From: Arthrinium phaeospermum
Taxonomy: Eukaryota > Ascomycota > Sordariomycetes > Amphisphaeriales > Apiosporaceae
Direction: 5' to 3'
NCBI GenBank assembly: GCA_006503535.1
Contig: QYRS01000007.1
Location: 1,922,001 to 1,986,000 of the forward strand
DNA length: 64,000 nt
Under the pieces are notes generated by a model, which searched no databases, had not been told where the DNA came from, and was given only the letters and a program-made list of their open reading frames with translations. Made by a program: the position numbers and the translations under genes. Below, one piece after another: positions 47,401 through 57,067 of the stretch. Within the stretch, counting starts at the first letter, position 1, and each line of letters starts with the position of its first letter.

Positions 47401-48018
47401 GCGGGCGGCGACGCAGGTGATATGGGCATCGCTAATGCCGACGACGACAAAGAATCTGACGGCGACGACGACGAGAACAAGAACAACGGGAACGACAGAG
47501 GTGCTAGTGAGTCGTCGGGATTGTTTGTCCCTCAGCGCGGCGAGTCCTCGATGCCCTTCGGCTCGAACCGAGAGTCCACCTACTTCAAGACGGAAAGCGA
47601 GGAGGAGAAGAAGCGAATCATCGACCTCACCAGCGACGACAACGGCGGTCCCAGCCGAGCCGCGGGGCACGCGAGCGACGAATCGACCAAGATCAAGGAG
47701 GAGAGCAGCAGCGGAGGCGCAGGCCCCTCGCGACTCCAGCCCAGAGGATCTCGCCTCGCCGGCGCGGACTTGCACTCGCCCATGGAGATCGACGACGACG
47801 ACGACGAAAACGCAGATGCCCGGAGCACCACCGAAAGCTGGAAGGGCAAACAATCCCCTGTCCCCTCGGTTCCCGAATACCCCAAGCGCCAAAGCACCAC
47901 CCCGAGCGAGGGTCAGCGCAGCCCGAAGCGCCGCCGAGCCAACACGCCATCCGAGTCTGGACGAGCCTCCGAGATTGGAAGCACACCGGACACCCCGATT
48001 GCCCTGGACGAAGACTAA
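44424..48018 (+). CDS. Very acidic F-box-like protein of unknown function
   Basis: Exons 44424-44952, 45007-45980, 46035-46113, 46175-46272, 46328-46343, 46401-46592 and 46652-48018 give 1084 residues with consistent phases. The first 210 residues are Asp/Ser/Gly/Asn-rich. Then comes a charged coiled coil (HQRLMLEYNRKRDEIRTLRI, TLDNLQESLDEKDASINGLQ). An F-box-like block follows (FNFNKLPRDVQERIFRYLFV), and then LLVCKRWLYLGVHAFYGLN, as in fungal proteins that begin with an F-box and a collapsed-repeat region. Residues of the region YQLRGMNYVRIREAQGNTAR look like conserved folded sequence. The C-terminal 370 residues are again Asp/Ser-rich with a basic patch (SPKRRRANTP) that may be a nuclear signal. 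A role in SCF ubiquitin ligases is possible from the F-box but not shown. The 16-base fifth exon is unusual. The start could also be the ATG six bases downstream. Confidence 0.75.
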
Positions 48019-48626
48019 GCTTTCCCCATTAAACCACATTACCCAAACCGCTCACTTGCGACGCCTTCTATCAATTATCTGCATTATTTCTGTACCACCA
48101 TATCAGCCTTCATCAGCGGCGGGCACACAAATCTCTCGATATGGAAACAATTGCGCGTTGTTTCGCGGAGCCGATTTTGCGAGAAATTGGCGAGGAACCA
48201 GTCTCTTCTTCTGGAGAGAGACGGATTTCATCCATCGCTACTCCTCAACTTGGAGTAGTTTACTGGATCCTCTGCTGCGTCATCATCATCATGAGAATAC
48301 TCTGCGTTTTCACTTCACGAACGAGCGAATGATACCCATTGCGATTTAATTTTTGCGAGCACATTCTCACCACGACATACCGAATCTGAAAATCGGATAG
48401 TCCCTACCTCTCAAATCTGAGACGGCGGTCGCCCATGAAAAGGGGTGGTTTTACTTTGCGATGAATTTCGAGGATCTTTAGCGGAGGACAGAGAACAAAT
48501 GGGCCTATCAGTATTTGCGTCTTCTTTTCACGGAATCAGATTCTTACTTCAGATAGCCTTGATAATCCCATCTTAGTTTTCCTATGATTTGAATTGGTCT
48601 CGTTGATTGCTAAAAAAACATGGTAT
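48019..48626. other. Convergent 3' interval
   Basis: These 608 bases lie between the stops of the F-box-like gene and bud22. A 63-codon open frame (48141-48332, +) ends in a hydrophobic stretch but has no other support. Confidence 0.4.
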
Positions 48627-50308
48627 CTAGTCGAAAGTAATCTTCTTGCCCTCGAACTTGGCACTCTGCATCTTCTCCTTCTGGGCCTTGGCCATTTCCC
48701 AAGTAGCGTGCAGCGGACCGGTGTCATCTCGCTTCGGCTTCACCGGTTTCGGCGGAGGCTTGGGAGCAGCTTCGGCAGCCGGCTCGAAACTCCTCGAGCC
48801 GCCAAAGCTGCGGTGCGGGAGGTTGGACGACGGAGCAGAGTCCCTGGAATTGCGGTGAGCAGGCTTGGAGGGGCCTGACTCGTTGAATTGACGTTGCCGG
48901 TCGGGATGGACACCCTCGGGCGCTGGTCCGGACGGCTTATCTCGTTTGTCGAACGCGGACTTGATGCCCTGCTTCCAAGGCGCGCCGTGCTCGTTGCCGA
49001 CAGCGCCCCTCTTGGCATCCCACCCGTCGTCTCTCGAGTCCTTGGGCTTGTTGAGATGCCTGGCCTCCTGCTTGAACTTCTTCTCCCAGATAGCTTGACG
49101 GGCACGCTGGCCTCGTCGGTTATTGCGCGCAGGGGCAACGTCTAAATCCGAAGCCTCGCTTTCGCTGCCGGAAACGTAGCCGCCCATCAATGAAGGCAGA
49201 AAGGTAGAGTCGCCGTTCTTGGAGACGCTAGCCTTTGATGCGCGCGCTTTCTTTGGCGGTGGAGATACTGCTTCGCTGCTGTCTGAGCCATCACTTTCCT
49301 CCTCCTCTTCTTCCTCCGACTTCTCCTCTTCTTCATCTGCGCTCAAGTCTACGGGAAGATCGTCTTCGTCTGCATCGGATTCTCCTCCAGAGAAATAATC
49401 GGACGGGCCGCGGACTTCGGCCTGCGAACCTTTCTTAATAGTAGCAGCACGGCTGTCTTGTAAATCGTCGTCATCCAGGTCATCTCCTTCGGAATCGCTA
49501 GAACCACCCAGCAGGGCCTCGTACCGCGAAAGAGCCTTCTCTTCCTCCTCTTCGTCATCGGAAGCGTGTCCCTCGTCACCAGAGACGCCACCCCATTCGT
49601 CCTCGCTTTCCTCGTCGTCGGAGTTGGCCGGCTTTTTCTGCGACTTCGCTTTCGAGCTATCGGCGGCCGTCTTAGCCTTGCGCGCAGGCTTTTCCTCCCG
49701 GTCGTCGGCCTGTTCTTCTGCCTCCTCTCTCGCAGCCTTGCCCTTGCCGCCCTTGCCGCCTTTGCCCGGCAGGTCAACCCGCAGGGCTAAGCAGGTGGCC
49801 TTGACGGCCTCGTCCAGCACACTCTTGACCTGCTTCCGGTTGCAGAGCCCGCTGGTGACATTGTGTAGGGCGCTGCGTTCCTCCTCGGTAATGTTGGGCT
49901 TCGGTACGGGCTTGATGGTATCGGGGAGGTTGGGCGACTCGGCGATGCCTTTGACTTTGAGTAATTGGGAGCACAGGATCGCATGGGCGGCTTGGTGCAG
50001 GTCCAGACTCTGTGGTTTGGGTTTCTATTAGCAAAATGAATCGCAGGAGTGTGTATGATGAGAGCACTGCGCACCTTCAGGACGGCCACCTCCCTCTCCA
50101 GTCGCGCGACCTTTTCCGGGTCGGGTTCGTGACCTTTCTTGGCCTGGCGTTGCCGCTCGGCCTTGCCCGGGTTGGTTTCTTCTTGCACTCTCTTAGCCAT
50201 GCGCTGCCGCTCGAAGCCTTTGGAAGTCTTCAAAGCGCGGAAAAGCTTGACTTCGAGCGCCTGGAGCTGCTCGTCCAGCTTGGGCTCGTATCTCTTGCGT
50301 TTGACCAT
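48627..50308 (-). CDS. bud22: Bud22/SRFBP1-type ribosome biogenesis protein
   Basis: Bud22 is a nucleolar protein needed for small-subunit rRNA processing. Two exons (50308-50075 and 50024-48627) give 543 residues. The junction reads VAVLK then KPKPQSLDLHQAAHAILCSQ. The start MVKRKRYEPKLDEQLQALEV is the first ATG with good context; an upstream in-frame ATG (MPIHIRN) is possible. The N-terminal helical domain is followed by Lys/Glu/Asp-rich low complexity (SEEEEEEESDGSDSSEA). The C-terminal family signature is present: RRGQRARQAIWEKKFKQEAR and, at the end, GPLHATWEMAKAQKEKMQSA then KFEGKKITFD. Architecture and length fit the family. Assignment is confident. Confidence 0.9.
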
Positions 50309-51387
50309 GTTGCGTATGTGTATTGGCACCTATGTCGTTTGGAGGGGTGGAAGTTCAGGCTGGTTCTCGATCTCTAAGATCAACATTTCAAAAAATTTGG
50401 TCTTAGCTCTGGGCAACCCTGGAGACTCGTTGCCAAGCCCTGGCAACTTTAAAGTGGACCGATTAAGCTACCAGCAAGGCCTAGAAGCTTATCACAACTA
50501 CCCCTGTAGGATGGCAGGTGCTTCCAGTGTCTTGCATCATTGCGCATTGCAGTGACTTTCCCTCGAACTTATCCCATCTCTGGTCAACTCCAGCCCAGAT
50601 GCTCACACCACTTGAGTTTCTATATCCGACCAAAAATCAAGGTAAAAGAGCTCAACCACTTACCTATCTCCTTGATGGCGATAGCGCTGCTGTTCGTACA
50701 GTACTTGCCGTGGATAATTGACAGGCCAGCCTATCCAACCGTGTATTCTATTTAACGGAACAGACATTATGCCAACATCACCAATTGATCCCTGGTATAG
50801 GTATACAGTACTTACAGCATAGTCTTGTAGGAGCAGCGATTTCGCTATCAAGGAGATAGACATCGTTCGTCAGTCAACTCCACTGAGGGGTACCGCAAGC
50901 AACGCAGCGGGGCCAAGACTTTCTCTAGCTTTCTTGACACAGAGACGGATACATATGCCTCATGCTTCGGACCGCGAGCCGGGTCCAACTTCCAACCTTC
51001 AGTGAGAAGCAGCCGGCCCCTCCGGCCCCTCCGGGTAAGGGTATGGACGACTCACGAGATGGTATCTTGAGATGAGTTGAATACAGGCCTACGGAGAGCC
51101 GCTACCGGCTTGCAGTCTAGTCTGTGTCAAGTAACCCTGCACGCCGAGGAAGCTTCATGTTGACAAGTATCAGATACCCTAGACTATGACACCATATATG
51201 CCTTACGCTAAGTCATTCAAGATACTCCATCTAGGTAGTTTCAAGTGGAACCTCGCTATTTCTAAGCAAGTATCTGTAGCATCCCTTAAAAAGTGGCCGC
51301 TGTACCCAGGAAACCTGCTGTTGACTCCCGATTGCATCTGAACCATAAAGAATAATCTCGAGTAGTCCTGATATCACTTCTGAAACA
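50309..51387. promoter_or_regulatory. Divergent upstream region of bud22 and the SDR gene
   Basis: These 1.1 kb contain no supported gene. It is the transition between the housekeeping block and the more accessory right part of the window. Confidence 0.4.
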
Positions 51388-52327
51388 ATGTCTTCTTCTC
51401 AAGCAACAACCAGTCCGTCAGTGGCTGCTGGCGATATCTTCAATGTCAATGGCATGGTTGCAGTGGTGACGGGCGGGGGCACAGGTACGTAACTGGAGCA
51501 GAGGTCGGCTTTGACTGCATAGACTGACAGTACGACAAGGCATCGGTCTGATGATGTCCAGAGCCCTGGTCGAGAACGGAGCCGCCAAGGTGTACATCTT
51601 GGGACGGCGCACAGAAGTCCTCGAGGAGGCGGCCAAGACCTTGGGCAAGCCCTCCGTCGTCGTGCCCCTCGCGTGCGACGTGACGTCCAAGGAGAGCCTC
51701 AAGGCCGCCGCGGACCAGGTCGCCAAGGAGTCCGGCTTCGCCAACCTGCTGGTGTGCAACTCGGGCGTGGGCGGGCCGGCGACCAAGCGCGCCAGCCCGG
51801 ACATGACGGCCGCCGAGTTCGCGGCGGAGAACTTCGACGTGCCGATGGAGGACTTCACGCAGACCTTCGCGGTCAACACGTCGGCGGTGTGGTACACGAC
51901 GATGGCGTTCCTGCCCCTGCTGGACGCGGGCAACCGGCGGGGCAACGTGGGGCCGACGACGTCGCAGGTGGTGGCGACGAGCAGCATCGCGGGCTTCAAC
52001 AAGGTCAACACGGGCGGGTTCGCGTACGGGCAGTCCAAGGCGGCGTGCACGCACCTGATGCGGCAGCTGTCGGTCAGCCTGCCGACCTTCGGCGTGCGCG
52101 CCAACGTCATCTGCCCGGGCCTCTACCCGAGCGAGATGTCGGCGCCCATCATCGCGCGCCAGGGCGGCGGCTTCCCCAGGGAGGCCATCCCGCTCGAGCG
52201 CGCCGGCGACGAGCAGGACATGGCCGGCGCCATCCTCTACCTGGCCTCGCGGGCCGGCGCCTACTGCAATGGGGCCATCATCGTGTCGGACGGCGGGCGG
52301 TTGACTACGTTCCCCTCGACATACTGA
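51388..52327 (+). CDS. Short-chain dehydrogenase/reductase (SDR family)
   Basis: This is an NAD(P)-dependent oxidoreductase of the classical SDR fold. Exons 51388-51484 and 51540-52327 give 294 residues. The intron splits the cofactor motif, which is restored as TGGGTGIG at residues 28-35. Next come the NSGV stretch (NNAG-like), the catalytic Ser in VATSSIAGF, and the YxxxK pair in FAYGQSKAAC. CPGLYPSEMSAP and the C-terminal SDGGRLTTFPSTY are typical. Family and active site are complete. The substrate is unknown. Exon 2 uses G or C at nearly every third position, clearly more than neighbouring genes, which also leaves long open frames on the other strand and in other frames. Confidence 0.92.
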
Positions 52328-52801
52328 ACCTCGCCGGCACGACCCCCGATCCGCATCCACCAAAGCTCTGGATTCACCAGTCATATTGAAACATGAGATA
52401 GGCCCGACGGTTGACACAACCCACAATGAATAGATGCATGAACACTGAAAGAAAACAGATATGAAATGCAAACATCTAGTAGCGCAGCTACCTTATGAAA
52501 ATGAATAATTAGCCCACATCTTTTAGCCTGGAAATGCTTTAAATACCCCCCATGACAAACGCTATAGAATGGTTATCTTCCCATTACCATGATCAACAAA
52601 GTTCACGTTATTTGTTCTCATGGATTGAACACATGATACTCTCGTTGCCGCATCTGCATTGTAATAGATCGATTCCACCATAGTGGTGATGTTTTCATAC
52701 CTCTGCTCAAGATGGACATCACACATACACCTGGCAGCGGAAAAGTCAGCGTCTCTGTTTCGGAAGAAAACCAAAAGAAGGGGAAAAGAAGGGAAGGTGA
52801 C
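52328..52801. other. Interval downstream of the SDR gene; may hold a terminal exon of the CCCH gene
   Basis: The SDR stop is at 52325-52327. On the minus strand a frame from about 52752 to 52562 stays open and could be spliced to the upstream CCCH gene (see findings). Otherwise this is its 3' untranslated region. Confidence 0.4.
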
Positions 52802-53257
52802 TTACATGTGCACGTCACCGTCGCTGTCCGGCGGAGGCACGGGACAGAACCCCCCGACCATCCCCCCCTGCGCCGGCTGTACCGTCGTCGCAAACGGGGA
52901 AGGGGTATATCCCGCCAGGGGCTGTCGGGGCAGGTGGGCCTGTCCCGGCTCGTAGAGGGCGCCTCGCTGGTCCAGCTGTTGCAGCTCTTCCGCGAGTTCC
53001 CAGCGTTGGACGTTCTCCCGCGTTCGAGGGGGGTGTGCGAAATTGCAATTGGCGCCCCGATTGCAGCTGCCCTTCTTCCAGAACCTGCACTCCCTCTGGG
53101 GCTTGCCGCCGGGGCGGTAGCTGTCGGTCTGCTGGGGACCGAAGGGGTTGGGTCCGTTCTCCTTGGGTCCAAAGGGGTAGGGGGCGGGTTGCGCCTTGGG
53201 CCAGTTGCTGGGGGCGTGGTGGGCGAAGCTGCCACCGTTGCGGCGGTTTCGGGTCAT
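52802..53257 (-). CDS. Small CCCH zinc-finger protein
   Basis: The protein is 151 residues from MTRNRRNGGSFAHHAPSNWP. One CCCH finger of CX7CX5CX3H spacing is present (CRFWKKGSCNRGANCNFAH, about residues 57-75). It is flanked by Pro/Gly-rich sequence (APYPFGPKENGPNPFGPQ) and followed by a short charged helix (ENVQRWELAEELQQLDQ). The unspliced reading ends SDGDVHM with the TAA at 52802-52804. Single CCCH fingers of this kind bind RNA or occur in Nup42-like export factors, but nothing here decides between these. The start ATG at 53257 follows a pyrimidine-rich leader. The stop codon overlaps a consensus 5' splice site, so the true C-terminus is uncertain. Confidence 0.75.
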   Translation of the reverse strand: MTRNRRNGGSFAHHAPSNWPKAQPAPYPFGPKENGPNPFGPQQTDSYRPGGKPQRECRFWKKGSCNRGANCNFAHPPRTRENVQRWELAEELQQLDQRGALYEPGQAHLPRQPLAGYTPSPFATTVQPAQGGMVGGFCPVPPPDSDGDVHM

Positions 53258-53916
53258 GGTGAAAAGGTTGGTGGTTATTGGTATCTTGTGCACGGCGCTA
53301 GGGTAATGATATGGAAAGCTGTGATGGAGTAATAGAAAGTGACTCTGAAAAGTGCAAGCAAGATAAAAATACGACGTCTGTGAAGTAAAGGGCTCCAGGC
53401 CGGGATCTAAATGCTGCACTGCGCTGAAATCGGATACTGATATAGAAGGCAGGAGGACGCAACAGTTGAGCAGGGGTGCAGGGTCGGTACTTGTACCAAC
53501 GCTCAAGACAATACTTCTTTACGATCTCTTTGAGTGCGGTCTGGAACTATACCAATTGTTGTCGGGCAAGAAAGGCCTTTGGGTCCAGGTGTCTTTGTTT
53601 CCTTTCAGCCGGCAGGGGCCGTCCAGTGGATCCATGTTGCCAGAGCAAAAGGACTAGTTGATATCAAGGACAAAGAAAAGGGGCTTTCACGGGACGCAGC
53701 ACCAACAGCATCTGACAGCGCAAGCCGCCAAGAAAGTACATGTAGAGATAGATTAGGTGTTGTGTTATGTCTATTGAATTGATTCCCTTACCTTGCTACG
53801 ATCCTACGAGAGAGAGAGAGAGGACGAAACGTTGCACAGCCTACCCAAGCAACCCCCAGCTCTCCCATCTGGCATACTACATCACCTACCTCGCTTTACT
53901 TACCGTGTAAGTAGGA
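53258..53916. other. Interval between CCCH and kinase-like genes
   Basis: These 659 bases contain the CCCH gene's leader and the 3' flank of the kinase-like gene. A (GA)n microsatellite of about 12 bases sits at 53810-53822. No gene is supported. Confidence 0.4.
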
Positions 53917-54837
53917 TTACTTGTAGACGCCATTGTCAATGAGAATATGGGTGGAGAAGTCCTCCCCCTCGACGCGCAGATCCTTGGCCTCCTCAAAGTC
54001 AACGAGGTAGAGCCGCGATCTGTCTTTCTTGAACAGAACGTTCTCGTCGTGAAGATCACCATGGGCCACGCGAGCCTCATTATGTAGCTTCTCGACCGCG
54101 GCCCGGACCCTCGGCTTGAGGGCCCGGCGCTCCTCTTTCGTCTTTATCTCCCAGAGGGTTTCGGCGTCCTCGATGTACTCACTCACATACCCGACGACGC
54201 CTCGTTCGATATCCGTCACGACACCCAGGAATGCGGGCACGACCTCTGGTGCCCCGGCTGCGGCTTGTTGGTGCATGCGGGCCTCGTTCTGCAGCTTGTC
54301 CGATTCTTTGCGGGCGCGTTCCTGGTCGACGAAGTTACTGGAGAGGCCCGCGGGAAACTCGGTCACCTTCATCAAGGCTTTCGTCAATTGGCCAGCGATC
54401 CAGACCTCAACAATCCAGATTCGGTCAAAAATTCTTCCCCGATTCCCATTTGGAACGCGACTCAACCTCCGTATGCGTCTATACTCGAAAGCTGGGACGC
54501 CGTTCAAGACGGGGACCTGCCCCCCCAAAAAGTCAAAACGCTCTTTTCTTACCCACACAGTTTGTCTCCCCGAGGGACCGTCCGCGACGGAGAGCCCCAT
54601 GTAGTTGGACCTGTAAAAGTGCCGGACCGGGAACGGGGGTAACGTCAGCACTGGGTCTCCAGCTATAGAAGCTGCAGCCCTCTCCTGCCATCCAGCAGGC
54701 AAGGCTCCATCATCGACCTCCACATAAACAATCTGGGTTTCCCCGATAAGTACCTTGAGCCATCGAAAGAGATCCAATGGTCCCACCGCAAGGATTCTCG
54801 TCGTGAGGTCTTTCACCTTGATGTTTACGTCAGCCAT
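53917..54837 (-). CDS. Aminoglycoside-phosphotransferase/kinase-like protein
   Basis: The predicted protein is 306 residues from the ATG at 54837, chosen for its strong context (cgccATGG) and because a TATA-like tatttatatg lies just upstream at about 54900. In-frame ATGs at 54912 and near 54890 would add up to 25 residues. The C-terminal half has a kinase-like core. The helix segment is ARKESDKLQNEARMHQQAAA, the hinge is YVSEYIEDAETLWE, the catalytic loop is VAHGDLHDENVLF with the HGDxxxxN pattern of APH and related enzymes, and the metal-binding motif is DFEEA in place of DFG. The N-terminal half (GPLDLFRWLKVLIGE) matches nothing I know. This type of stand-alone kinase-like gene is expanded in filamentous fungi. 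The substrate is unknown. Confidence 0.75.
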   Translation of the reverse strand: MADVNIKVKDLTTRILAVGPLDLFRWLKVLIGETQIVYVEVDDGALPAGWQERAAASIAGDPVLTLPPFPVRHFYRSNYMGLSVADGPSGRQTVWVRKERFDFLGGQVPVLNGVPAFEYRRIRRLSRVPNGNRGRIFDRIWIVEVWIAGQLTKALMKVTEFPAGLSSNFVDQERARKESDKLQNEARMHQQAAAGAPEVVPAFLGVVTDIERGVVGYVSEYIEDAETLWEIKTKEERRALKPRVRAAVEKLHNEARVAHGDLHDENVLFKKDRSRLYLVDFEEAKDLRVEGEDFSTHILIDNGVYK

Positions 54838-55115
54838 GGCGTTGATGGTTTCTTCGGATTTGAGGGATTTGTCCGAGAAATGCATCATGCCCATCGCTTC
54901 ATATAAATACATCGAGTGAATAGAAGAACAAAGGACCCTCACCCATAACAAGCTCTTTGTGATATTAGGGTATTGTGTCACTTTGTCTAAGGTATGCGTA
55001 ACTAACTATGCACTTGTTTACCCGAGATAGTAAACGGTCATAGATGGCAGTTAAACCAATGCCACCGATTTGGCCTTTCAAGACCAAGTGTCCATTACTC
55101 CAGAGCCTACCACTG

Positions 55116-56179
55116 TCAATTGGCAACCAAAGTAACATCTGCATGCTTTGCTTCCGTGTGTCGTGGTCTATGCTCCAGTTCGTGGTATATGCCATCTTGA
55201 CTGGGGCTGCTTCGGCTGCCGTAGGTCCAAGGCTTGTGTACATACTTCAAGAGAGGCCGAAGGGCCGCCGCCGATGTGGCAAGGATCGCGAGTCCCAGCT
55301 CGATATCGGCCCACAGCAGAAGATCGTAATGAAGGTCATCAGCTTCGGCTGCTTTGGCGTGAACCAGCCTGATGATAACAACGAGCTTGACGATGGTAGC
55401 AGAGCTCGCACTTCAGCCAATATTCCGCATCAGTAGCTATTGACCTTATGCAAGGGAGAGAACCCCCAACAGGAACACGGACTTACAAAGCGCCCAAACC
55501 AAGTAGCAGCAGCACCGACGCCTTCATCTTGAAGCTCATCTGGACGTCCCAGAGCATGTAGATTGGCAAGAAGGCGTAGAAATAGTCGATGATGATGTTT
55601 GTGCTGGTGCGAAAGTAACCCACGTTGGAGCACGTCGCTGACCCGACATAGTTGCTCGAGCCTTTGGTCGCGCAGAGCCAGGACGAGTACAGCGTCATGA
55701 CGACGGTCCAGACGGCGACGATGACCATGGACCCCAGGAGCACCCATCGCATTCGCTTCGTCATGGGGATGCGGAGCAGGACCAGCGCGACGGCGAGCTT
55801 GATCAGGCCAGACGAGATGTAGACCGTCAGCTGATTTGCATAGTAGAACTGTTCAGGCACATTTCGCTTTTGGTTATTACTTAGTCAACTGACCCGATGG
55901 ACCCAGGGCGACATGTGCACAACCTACCCGTTCAGCTCTGTCTTTGTCGTAGTACGGCCGCTTATCATCGGCCGCAAATCCGTAGGCCATGGAAGTGAAG
56001 CCCATGGCGCATGCAATGACGAAGCCGCTGTACGTCAAACAAAGGACGAGATCGTCGAGCCCGAATGCGTTGCGACCCAACATCCGGGTGCGCACGTAGA
56101 CGCGGGCTGCCAAGGCGGCGCCGTCGATGATCAAAATTGTCGACATGGCGCCAATGAGTTTGCCACGATATCCAGGCAT
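55116..56179 (-). CDS. PTH11/SAT4-like seven-helix membrane protein
   Basis: Exons 56179-55928, 55866-55487 and 55410-55116 give 308 residues. Seven hydrophobic segments can be traced: STILIIDGAALAARVYV, LVLCLTYSGFVIACAMGF after LDD, LTVYISSGLIKLAVALVLLR, WVLLGSMVIVAVWTVVMTLY, NIIIDYFYAFLPIYMLWDVQ, VLLLLGLGAFASSATIVKLV (rebuilt across intron 2) and LLLWADIELGLAILATSAAA then LRPLLKYV. The D..YAFLPI..LWDVQM and W..IE.G..I..A..ALRPL patterns are those of the fungal rhodopsin-like (SAT4) family that includes the PTH11 receptor-like proteins. There is no N-terminal CFEM domain, and the tail after helix 7 is short. Role in sensing is family knowledge only. It is divergent from the GH105 gene. Confidence 0.82.
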
Positions 56180-57067
56180 AGTTGCAGTTGTGGGCGTAGA
56201 TATAGCCTAGCTGCTGATCTACATGATCGGCCTCGCTGGAGGTTCCCGATACAGATATAATATATGAGCGTCTTCACCCAGAGTTCTGCGCATGTGCTTG
56301 AATGCTATGTCGCCAGTAAGTTAAAAGGGGTTAGATAGATGTAGCTTGATAATGACAAACACGAACTTGCCTGCGCCAGTATGAGTGTGAGCCTCCATCC
56401 TCTCTCCCTGATGTGAGATACGCAGGGCATCATCGTGTCCGTGATGTGGTGTGTTACACCGGGGGACCGCCCCCTCTTCGACTCCGACTGCACCTCTTTC
56501 TCCAAAAGATACGTTTTAATCCGAAGGGCGGACCGACGCACAAACGCCCAGAACTCATCCATAAAGCTTGGGTGATGTTCTGACAGCTTCCATATCCACG
56601 AATAGGCACCTTACTGGTGGTCTATTCTCCCACTTGATCAACCCTTGCATGCGTTGAAAACACGTTGGACGTAAGGGGATTCGACAAAAGTCATTTGACT
56701 CTGCGTGCTGCTATGAGTCGAGTTGAGTATTGACCCCGAAATGTGGAATTGCGTACATGAAGCTCTCATCATCTTGTTTGCCTCTGTTTGCGTTGGGTCA
56801 AGATGACAGGGTTATGCCGGCGCAGATCTCCAACGGGTTAGTGACGGCAAACGGGTGTCATTGGTAATTTCCAGCGCTCGGAGGGGCCGGGGTTGCTGCC
56901 GCTGACTTGGCAGCCAACAAACTGTCCGATTGAGAAGATAACATGTACTTTCCCGAGCCGTGGCAATCGCCCTGTCAAACGTCGAAAATGAAAGAAAAAT
57001 GAAATTAAGACAGCCCAGTAACTGAGCCCTTCCTTTCTGTTTAATCACTTTCGTCTTGACATTCGCG
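56180..57067. promoter_or_regulatory. Divergent upstream region of the PTH11-like and GH105 genes
   Basis: These 888 bases contain no supported gene. A minus-strand open frame of 85 codons (56305-56562) starting MDEFWAFVRRSALRIKTYLL has no recognised relative. Confidence 0.4.

Noticed and set aside
46819..48039. Antisense open frame of 406 codons opposite the acidic 3' exon of the F-box-like gene
   Set aside because: It is the mirror of GAC/GAT/AGC-rich coding sequence, has Val/Ile-rich simple composition and resembles no protein. The sense strand gives consistent splicing.
51446..52471. 341-codon antisense frame and a 238-codon second sense frame over the SDR
   Set aside because: Both are by-products of extreme GC3 in exon 2. 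They are Arg/His/Ala-rich with no motif, while the SDR frame has all catalytic residues.
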